Shown here: positions 56,310-64,000 of the stretch, one piece after another
Layout: each line of letters opens with the position of its first letter
How positions within the stretch are numbered: position 1 is the first letter of the stretch
Origin: Orychophragmus violaceus
Taxonomy: Eukaryota > Streptophyta > Magnoliopsida > Brassicales > Brassicaceae
NCBI GenBank assembly: GCA_030180135.1
Contig: CM058230.1
Span: forward strand, 57,754,580-57,818,579
Length of the DNA: 64,000 nucleotides
Direction of reading: 5' to 3'
The notes under the pieces: generated by a model
Database searches by the model: none
Told to the model about the DNA's origin: nothing
The model's input: only the letters and a program-made list of their open reading frames with translations
Position numbers and translations under genes: made by a program

Positions 56310-58577
56310 TTAGAGAGTCAACAGTTTCTCTTCTTCCTCTTCAGGCATTGCATTACTACAAAAGATTGGCACAATCATCTGAGCAACTTCACAAGCACCA
56401 GAGAGAAACACATTTGATCTTCCATTAACCACAATCCAACTACACCCTGGTGTCTTCTTCACGCCTTTAAACCCCATCTCTTTCCTCATCTCCTTCTCCA
56501 TCTCATGCTTCCCTAAACCAGCATACACATTGCATAGAGCCACGTGTCCTGGCCCATTAACCGGGTCCAGCTTTAGCAAACTCATCCCAGCCCGTTCCGC
56601 TATGCCTTCCGCATCTCTGTCTCTCCAGTTGAGCCCGCATAAGCCTAGCAATGCGCCATAGACCGTATGGTCTGGAGTGAAAGGCAGAGTTGAGATGAAT
56701 TCCTCTGCTTCTCTGAGTTTCCCGGCTCGGCCTAATAGGTCAATCATTGAGATGTAATGCTCGATCCCGGGCTGGATCGAATACGTTTCTTTCATCGCTT
56801 TGAATAGTTCTAAACCTCTGGTGATGAGTCCAGAGTGGCTACAAGCTGAGAGGACTGCGAGAAACGTTACAGAGTTCGGTTTCATCTTTGAATCAAGCAT
56901 CTCTTTGAACAGTTTCAAAGCTTTATCTACTAAGCCGTGATGCGATAACCCCATGATCATGGAGTTCCACGAAACTGTATCTTTCCGGACCATCATTGAG
57001 AATATTTCATAAGCATCGTCTATGGCTCCACATTTTGCGTACATCGAGACAAGAGAGTTTTGAAGGATGAGATCAGGATCATAGCAAGCCGTCGTCTTTG
57101 CTATCACGCAGTGCAAATGCTTCCCCTGATCGAGATTTGAAGTGGCACCCGCGGAACTAAGAAGAACAGAGTAAGTCGAGTTTAACGGTTTCAGACCATG
57201 TCTAATCATATCTGACAATAGAGATGCAGCTTCTTCAAAAAGCTCGTTTTGGACAAGACCTGAGATCATAACCGTCCATGTAACCCCATCCTTATCGTGA
57301 AGTTCATGAAACAGATCAAATGCTCTAGATACATCGCCGGCGTCAAGATACCCATTGATCATCGATGTCCAAGATACTTTGTCGTGTAAGCTCTGGACTT
57401 TATTGAACAGAGTTTGAGCTCGTTCCAAATCTCCAATTCTTAAATAACCATTGATCATAATGTTACAAGACTGTAAATCGAAGTTCTCATTGAGCAAAGA
57501 TTGGGCTGAAGCGATCAAACCAGTTGATGCATACATATGAACAAGACTTTTTGCCACTCTTGCATCGTAATCCACAGTTTCCCAACCATTAGATATAACT
57601 TGAGCGTGCAATTGCTCACCAAGACGGCGAAATCCAACACCAAGACCACCACAAGCATAAGCAAGAGAGATAAGAGTCTCCCCATTAGGTGATACAGCAT
57701 CAAGACTCTTGTTCATTTCAAGAAAAAGCAGCAATGCTTCTCTATAAAACTCATTCCAAGCAAACCCACTGATCATAGCAGTCCAAGAAACTACATTTCT
57801 CTCAGGCATTTCACAGAACAATCTATAAGCTTCGTCAACATCTCCGCATCGGCAATAACCATAAACCATGCTTGTCCAAGTAACTACATTTTTCTCACTA
57901 ATATTCTCAAACAAGAGTGTCGCTTCTTCCAATCCATCGTTCTCAATATACCCTTTAATCATAGCGTTCCAGGACACAATATCTCGGCTAGGCATAGCAT
58001 CAAACACTTGTTTGGCCTTCTCCATATCCCCATTCTTGATCAAACCCGTGAGCAATGTGTTCCACGAAACCACGTTTCTCTCAGGCATTTCATCGAACAA
58101 CTCGATTGCATCTTCACTTTTGCCATCTTCGCATAGCGCAGTGAGCATCACGGTCCATGAAACAACGTTCTTGGGCATTTCACGGAACAAAGTCCAAGCC
58201 TCGTTCAGTCTCCTACCTTTGACATAACCCGTCAACATCGCGTTGCAAGTGACGATATTCTTCTCCGGCATAACTTCAAACAAAACCCTTGCTTCGTCCA
58301 AGTATCCAGCTTTGGCGTACATGGTAAGAAGCGAAGTCCAGTAGATGACACGGCTAATACTTCCTCTCTGAGGAATTCTGTCGAGCAAGTGGCGTGCATG
58401 AACGATACCTCCTTCAGACAAGCGTCGAAGAATAAGAGCTTCTTCATTAGAGAAACCTCGACAATGGCTTCCGTAATTCGATATCGCATTTCCAAAGAAT
58501 CGACGACGGTGAATTGAAGAAGCTAACGATAGTTTCGAGAGACAGCAATAAACTTTCTTGGCACAGAGAGGTCGCAT
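56310..58577 (-). CDS. PLS-class pentatricopeptide repeat protein, probably organellar
   Basis: A 755-residue, intron-free frame on the minus strand. The N-terminus (MRPLCAKKVYCCLSKLSLAS, then HRRRFFG) is basic and free of acidic residues over the first 30 positions, fitting a mitochondrial or plastid targeting peptide. About 18 PPR motifs follow from residue 80, many of short type (NVVSWNTLLTGLIKNGDMEK, DIVSWNAMIKGYIEN, NVVSWTAMISGF, DTVSWNSMIMGLSHHG). An E-type C-terminal region follows from about 620 (YGALLGLCGLNWRD, GHVALCNVYAGLGK, GCSWIVVNGRSNVF). There is no DYW domain. PPR proteins of this class bind organellar RNA and guide C-to-U editing; the RNA target cannot be told from here. The neighbour is VPS55 in the same orientation, which fits the A. 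thaliana At1g32415/At1g32410 pair as I remember it. Confidence 0.95.
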   Translation of the reverse strand: MRPLCAKKVYCCLSKLSLASSIHRRRFFGNAISNYGSHCRGFSNEEALILRRLSEGGIVHARHLLDRIPQRGSISRVIYWTSLLTMYAKAGYLDEARVLFEVMPEKNIVTCNAMLTGYVKGRRLNEAWTLFREMPKNVVSWTVMLTALCEDGKSEDAIELFDEMPERNVVSWNTLLTGLIKNGDMEKAKQVFDAMPSRDIVSWNAMIKGYIENDGLEEATLLFENISEKNVVTWTSMVYGYCRCGDVDEAYRLFCEMPERNVVSWTAMISGFAWNEFYREALLLFLEMNKSLDAVSPNGETLISLAYACGGLGVGFRRLGEQLHAQVISNGWETVDYDARVAKSLVHMYASTGLIASAQSLLNENFDLQSCNIMINGYLRIGDLERAQTLFNKVQSLHDKVSWTSMINGYLDAGDVSRAFDLFHELHDKDGVTWTVMISGLVQNELFEEAASLLSDMIRHGLKPLNSTYSVLLSSAGATSNLDQGKHLHCVIAKTTACYDPDLILQNSLVSMYAKCGAIDDAYEIFSMMVRKDTVSWNSMIMGLSHHGLVDKALKLFKEMLDSKMKPNSVTFLAVLSACSHSGLITRGLELFKAMKETYSIQPGIEHYISMIDLLGRAGKLREAEEFISTLPFTPDHTVYGALLGLCGLNWRDRDAEGIAERAGMSLLKLDPVNGPGHVALCNVYAGLGKHEMEKEMRKEMGFKGVKKTPGCSWIVVNGRSNVFLSGACEVAQMIVPIFCSNAMPEEEEEKLLTL

Positions 58578-58855
58578 TCAAACAATTTCACTTTCTTAAT
58601 CTCTTTTAGACAACTCTACAGCTTCTGTATATTCTATTATATATATAAATCAGGAAAAGTGAAAGATTTTCCCAAATAATAATAAATCTGTTCTGTACAC
58701 CAAGAGAAAGAACCATATAAATTTTTCATCTTACAAGCATTCATTCATACATTTGCGACAAAAAGAAACAAACTAAACTTGTGAAATCCCAATCACATAA
58801 CTCTTGTTGCAACAAGAGGACTTCTTTTCCAAGGCTTGAAACTAATGATCGTTTT

Positions 58856-59801
58856 TCAAATGTAGCTGTAATAGTTGTCATTGTCATCTCCAATGCAAAT
58901 GTAACTCAGAATAGCGACGAGGAAGACAACGTAGGACGAGAGATCAAAGGCTAATGCGCCCCAACCGATAAGTCCAGCGTGTTTCAGAATAGAAGGTATC
59001 GCGATGCTTCCAACTGCTGATGCACCAGTCAAGAATTTTGCTGCATTTATCCAACTGGGAAAACAAACAAGTTCAGAGTTTCAGACAAACATGAAACATC
59101 AAATGCAATTAACAAGCCTCTGGTTTGAGTTGGTACACACGTTTACAATCTAACAAAGTGAGATGATTCAGGTTGTGGGTTCATAAATATAAAATATACA
59201 CTACAAATGTAAACGCAACTGCGAACAAACAATCGAAGCCTTTATATAAATTATGTACCTATTGTCTGATTCATTGAATAGAGATGTACTGTCTGATCCA
59301 GCGAAAAAGAGCAAAGGCATCGGGAGAAGCACATACATTATCACTGCAAAGCCAGATTAGATTTAGACTAATCGCAAGCAATATGTTATAACCCATCACC
59401 GATGATATTTCAAGTCTTCACTGACAATTTCTTACATAACCAAACAAGATTTAACAAAATCGCAGTTGGAGTACTTTAAAAAAATCTGAGTTTCATCGAT
59501 CAAAATGCATTTTTCGAGTCCAACACTAATTGTAAAAACGCTTAAAAATCAAGCCAGGCAAGTTATATTCAATGAAACAACTCACCACTTAGCATCGGCC
59601 ACCAATTATTATACAAAGCACAAGCCTGGAACAAAATTGGAAAAGGGTTTAAATATAAGTATGAACCTAAGCATAAACAGGCAGTAAGAATTTCTCAGAT
59701 ACCAGAATCTGCAACACGATTCCTCCCGAAACTAAGATTGCCAAGAAAGCTATTTTTCCCATATCCAAACAAGCGCGCAGGTGTCTAGGTATGTCCGCCA
59801 T
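58856..59801 (-). CDS. VPS55: VPS55-family endosomal membrane protein, four exons
   Basis: Coding exons on the minus strand: 59703-59801, 59586-59625, 59259-59343 and 58856-59054, all with GT-AG junctions. They total 423 nt, giving 140 residues, the usual family length. The protein starts MADIPRHLRACLDMGKIAFL and has four hydrophobic segments (AFLAILVSGGIVLQIL; the segment after NNWWPMLS with VIMYVLLPMPLLFF; GSIAIPSILKHAGLIGWGAL; SSYVVFLVAILSYICIG). It ends NDNYYSYI, matching plant VPS55. VPS55 works with VPS68 in late-endosome to vacuole sorting. No damage is seen. The 5' UTR, probably with an intron, reaches about 60300. Confidence 0.95.
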
Positions 59802-60497
59802 AGACAAGTCTCTTCTCAACCTTTGTCCTTCCACAAGAGAGCTGAATGATAAAATGAAAAATCAGACAGAGAGAAAAAAACGTTCTGAGTTTCCAATGAC
59901 AACATAAGCTCTTATTATCATTCGTGATAACCTTCGAATTTTACTATTATATGACTTACAAACATAAAATCAATAAGCCAATCTTCAATTTAACAGAAAA
60001 AGAGCTCCAACAAAGCATCATCAACATATTCAGACCTCAATTCTACTTCCCTAATCACTGACTAACTGTTCTACAAAAGGATTTACCTAATACTTACTAA
60101 GCTCAACTAAATTATACAAAAAATCGGATATTCCTGGATCCAACCCCAATCACCAGAATCAATTTCGATCCTGGCAGTGTTTCAAACGGATCCAAGTTCG
60201 TAAAAGATAAAGTCAAACAACAATAGCGGTAATCTAAAGAATTTAGACCAGAATCATACCGAACAGGGTTAATTTACGGCGGACGATAAGAAAACCCTTG
60301 ACGAGCAATCAAATCGTTTGGCGAACCCGACTGTCGATTCCCTTCAAATATCAAAATTTTCAGACATTAGCTGATATTAGTTTTAAGAAGAAACAATTCA
60401 ATTTTTGTAATATCGGAGCTTTTATCCGCAGTGGTTGAGCTCATCGTAATCATGGTAAACCTGTTATGAAGTGATAGCCACGTGTCGAACTTATTTA
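59802..60497 (-). other. VPS55 5' UTR and promoter region
   Basis: No further coding exon was found. The sequence up to about 60340 has a composition typical of a plant 5' UTR with a leader intron, and the promoter should lie between there and the MITE at 60498. Exact transcription start and UTR intron ends cannot be set by eye. Confidence 0.4.
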
Positions 60498-61641
60498 GGG
60501 GTTGTTCGTTGGATCATTTGACATATCCATCCAAATGATCCATATGTTGTTTGTTGTTTTTTCAATGTTCATTTGAATGGGCCATTTAGATGAACATGTG
60601 TTTGTTTGCTTATTTTTTTGTAAACTTCAATTTCATCTAGATGAGTTTAATAAAAAAATGACTAAACTACTCTACTTTAAACTAATTATATTTTTAGTTT
60701 AATCTTTACTATATTATTTTAAATACTAATCTAAAATATATTTACAACTAATTAATTTTTAAACTATTATTATATTGATATGAAAACACAATATTATAGA
60801 TTTGGCGTGAAAATGTGATTTTGCGGTTTTAAGGAAAAATATGATTTTTATGGTTTTAGCAGGAAAACACTATTTTATGATTTTGGCGGAAAAATGCGAT
60901 TTTAAGGTTTTGGCGAGAAAACATGATTTTTTGGTTGTGACAAAAAACACGATTTTCGGTTTTGGCGGGAAAACACAATTTTTCGGTTTTGGCGGGAAAA
61001 TGCGATTTTACGGTTTTGGCAAGAAAAAGCGATTTTGCGGTTTTGGCGGGAAAAACGATTTTGCGGTTTTGGCGGGAAAAACGATTTTGCGGTTTTGGTG
61101 GAAAAATGCGATTTGCGGTTTTGGCGGGAAAAACGCGATTTTGCGGTTTTGATGGAAAAACGCGATTTTGCGGTTTTGGAGAGAAAAAGCTATTTTGCAT
61201 TTTTGGCGGGAAAACACGATTTTGCGGTTTTAGCGAAAAAACGTGATTTTCGATTTTGGCGGGAAACCACGATTTCAGGTTTTGGGGGGGAAAACGTGAT
61301 TTTACGGTTTTGGCGGGAAAACACGATTTTACGGTTTTGACGGAAAAACACGATTTCATTTAGTTTATGTTCATTTACTCATCTAGAATTTGCATTCAAT
61401 TTAAATAATTAGGGTATAATAGTAATTTGTTATTTTTGGATGAATCATCTCCATCCAAATGATCCAATTTGGTTCATCTAGATGAGTTTAAAGATTTTGC
61501 CTAAATTTTTAAAACTCATTCAGATGATCCATCTGGATGGAGATGAGATTCATCTGGATGGATGTCGTTTTTGTTACTAAACGAACATCAATTTTCATCT
61601 CCATCTAGATGGATCATCTGAATGGACAAACGAACAGCACC
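60498..61641. mobile_element. Harbinger-like MITE with TTA target duplication
   Basis: The left end reads GGGGTTGTTCGTTGGATCAT after TTA (60495-60497). The right end, reverse-complemented, reads GGTGCTGTTCGTTTGTCCAT, and TTA follows at 61642-61644. TGTTCGTT-type terminal repeats and a 3-bp TTA duplication are the mark of PIF/Harbinger MITEs. Inside each end are further CATCTAGATGGATCATCTG-like subterminal repeats. No transposase is coded. It sits in the upstream region of VPS55. Confidence 0.8.
60800..61355. repeat. 26-28-bp minisatellite inside the MITE
   Basis: About 20 imperfect units of the form TTTTGGCGGGAAAAACGATT plus TTGCGG fill half of the MITE. Open frames on both strands over this stretch (Phe-Pro-Ala-Lys-Thr or Gly-Phe-Gly-Gly-Lys repeats) arise from the repeat and have no gene-like start, context or composition. 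Confidence 0.92.
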
Positions 61642-61749
61642 TTACGCAATCAACACTGGCTACACGGGTGTCAATTGTACTGCTCACGTAAAACCAAACC
61701 CGAAACGGTTTGAAGATAATTAGTCCGGTTTTGTCTGATCTGAATTTGT

Positions 61750-63560
61750 GCCTTTTTTTTTGTTGCCCGCCAATTCTTTATTAATTCATATCTTTAAATA
61801 CAGCTTGGTTCAAAAACGTTGGAAGAAAATTATAAAATGCATATAATGAATGTAATTCAGTAGCCTTCCGCCCTAGAATATTCGTAGCTGCATTTCCGGA
61901 TCTCCGACAATGTACGAATCTAATGTTATGAAACTTCAACTTCCACGCCTGAATAATATGAACATAATGCTGCAGTTTGATGTTTAGTTGGCTGATATTG
62001 AGTAAATTTATGAGAGGCAGATAGTTGCCTTAAAATTCGACATTGTCAAAATCAAATGCACAACATGTTTATAGCGCCCAAATTAAGGGAGAACATTCCG
62101 CTTCCATGGCAGTATTACGTCCATGTATCGAGCACTTCTCGCTTGGAGAAAAGTACCATTATTGTTCTTTACTATCCACCGTATTCTAGAGTCAAACAAT
62201 CCGTCTTTATGTGTCGCATCGAAGTTACATTTAAACCGTCCGAATGGGGGAGGAATCCATTTTTGTGAGGCAAACAAATTGTCGTTACCTTCAACTTCAT
62301 TTAAAGTACCACCACCAGTACATGTAAGCCATTCCTCGACATCTTATTTTTCTTTCCTTACGGTATCTTCCTCACTAAAAAATCATCCATTAAAGATCAG
62401 CTCATTACGCGATTTTCATAGCCTCCAAAGCGTCTATCTTGGTTTTAGTCGTAGTCCCACCAGGAAGCTTTTGTAGGTAACACATTGTAGGATGAAAACA
62501 ATTTGTTTTCCAACAGAACATTCGGATCCGAATGCATTGGATTATGGAGGCCATCAATACGCCAAACAGATTGGGCATCAGGCCAACTAAAGAATAAATG
62601 TTCGGTGAAGCCAGTTGAAAAACGAGGCCGATCCCTTTTCGGAATGGATTATCCCGTGTTGTTGCTATCTGATGCTTCAGAGTTGCCTCACCAACTAGCT
62701 AATCAGACGCGAGCCACTCCTCGGGCGGATTCCTCCTTTTGCTGCATCGAGAACATATTGGATCTGATACAATATTTCTCACATGTAGATTAACTCTGAC
62801 TCCAAGAGCCTGGGAAACAATTCTCCATAGAAAGTGCCTTAGATTCGGAGCTATTAACGATTTCCATATAGCTTTATTGAGCATTTGATTGTTGATCAGA
62901 CGAGGATATTGTGGTTGATTCTCCGCTTCTTCATTCTTGTCAAAATGGTACCCCAACTTAACTGTATAAACACTGTCGTTGGTGTAGCCATATAATTAGG
63001 TCGGTAGTCGGTAATGATGGAGCAAAAGTTTTAAGAATCAAGTTGTGATCTTCGAGAGCAATTAGATCACGAATTTCAGACTCCTGCCATTGATTGGTGT
63101 CAGGGTCTAAAAGAACTGATACTTGAAGCCTCAGATTGGTATAAGGGAGTAGTTGTGGTCCTCTGGGAGGTTGAGTTGGCAGCCATGGAATCCTTTCCAT
63201 TGCCAATACTTATTTGACGACCATGAAGTAATAAATCACGTACGAAACAAAGTGATTGCCAACCATACAAACTATGTGTTCCTTTACGTGCATTAAACAG
63301 ATTTTCATTTCTGAAATAACGGTGTTTCAAAACCCGGTAAAGAAGACTTTGTGGTCGTATATGAAGTTTCCAAGCTTGATTGGCAAGCAAACTAAAGCCT
63401 GATTAAAACAATGAAGGTTTCAGAAACCCAAGCCACCAGATTGTTTGGAAAAACTCATCTTTTTCCACGATACCCAAGTCATTTTCCTTTTTCCATTAAC
63501 ATTATCCACCAGAATTGTGATAGAAGACGGTCAATCCTCTAGAAATTTTGTTTATCGAGG
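61750..63560 (-). pseudogene. Truncated LINE: RT end, zf-RVT and RNase H-like part
   Basis: Minus-strand pieces in LINE order: TWVSWKKMSFSKQSGGLGF (63480), LANQAWKLHIRPQSLLYRVL and LKHRYFRN (63390-63310), ISIGNGKDS (63200). The zf-RVT region follows (AIWKSLIAPNLRHFLWRIVS, CSRCSKR, 62850-62730), then an RNase H-like domain (WIPPPFGRFKCNFDATHKDG at 62250; VHCRRSGNAATNILGRKA near 61900). A run of T on the plus strand at about 61753-61763 is the poly(A) tail. Stops and frame changes are frequent. The 5' part (ORF1, endonuclease, RT core) is missing, typical of 5'-truncated LINE copies. Confidence 0.85.
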
Positions 63561-63599
63561 AAACATCCATTTAGAAGCTTGTCAGTCGGACTGATAATT

Positions 63600-64000
63600 T
63601 TTACTTCAATTTTATCACATTCGATAAAATTTTCAGGAGCGAACATAAAGTTAAGATATGTATTGGTAAGGTTGTTTTCAATGTTTATAGTTATAAATTA
63701 ATATTTATTTATTAATTCGTACATAATTTTAAAATTATTTTATATATCTTTTAGACGCCTTCGGAAGATTTATTAATGTTAGTATCCTGCAAACATGGTA
63801 CCTTGACTCACCAATATAGTTGGAAAACAAATCATTTTAATTTGATAGATATCATGTTAGATATATAATATGTTGATTAATATTTAACATGTTTATTAGT
63901 TTATTACTCTATTATATAATAGTGTCAATATCATGACTTTAATCGCAGATGTGATATTTTACCATGCAAACTGAAGTGATTTTGCTATCAAATTTTCAAT
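63600..64000. other. AT-rich end of window
   Basis: No gene, repeat or element end recognised in the last 400 bp. Confidence 0.5.

Noticed and set aside
60841..61359. Long open frames on both strands with repeated FPAKT or GFGGK units
   Set aside because: They are translations of the minisatellite in several frames at once; there is no start context, no neighbours and no known family.

Overview
The window is plant nuclear DNA, most likely from Arabidopsis or a close Brassicaceae relative. Two host genes are recognisable near the right end: a PPR gene with no intron and a four-exon VPS55 gene. From memory, this pair is adjacent in Arabidopsis thaliana as At1g32415/At1g32410. Nearly everything else is a nest of transposable elements. 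GT-AG introns, tRNA-Met primer-binding sites, plant LINE (DUF4283) proteins and plant-type Helitron, Harbinger and Copia proteins all agree with a plant origin.

Layout, left to right. 1-2962: 3' part of a Copia element on + (Copia-1) with its 3' LTR. 2963-8687: an older, broken Copia on - (Copia-A), cut at its left end by Copia-1. 8688-9340: non-coding, gypsy-leader-like sequence. 9345-20107: a decayed LINE on -, split at ORF2 by an intact, very young gypsy element (10610-17366, TSD GATCT). 20690-32000: a Harbinger-type element with a Myb/SANT-like ORF1 on + and a transposase on -. Between these ORFs lie fragments of two host genes (SINAT-type ubiquitin ligase and PARN-like nuclease), and the transposase gene is broken by Copia-B (23627-31074). 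About 32870-49865: a Helitron on - with RepHel and RPA-like genes and possibly a captured B3 (REM-like) fragment. Its helicase gene is split at base resolution by Copia-C (37790-43283, TSD GTTTC). 49866-56035: AT-rich sequence, a four-copy 0.9-kb tandem array, and a clear Helitron 3' terminus on +. 56310-59801: the PPR and VPS55 genes on -. 60498-61641: a TTA-flanked Harbinger-like MITE filled with a minisatellite. 61750-63560: a second, truncated LINE on -.

No host pathway is shared among these genes; the window is mainly a record of insertions. The apparent order is: LINE, Harbinger and Helitron first, then Copia-B and Copia-C (LTR pairs about 1% apart by eye), then the gypsy element (3 differences in 951 bp). 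Only the gypsy element looks fully coding. I found no clear new biological system. The most unusual items are the palindrome-rich Copia leaders, the Harbinger element carrying host gene fragments, the 0.9-kb array inside a probable Helitron, and the 12-residue repeats at the gypsy polyprotein tail encoded within the LTR. Identifications come from reading translations and motifs; no database search was run.
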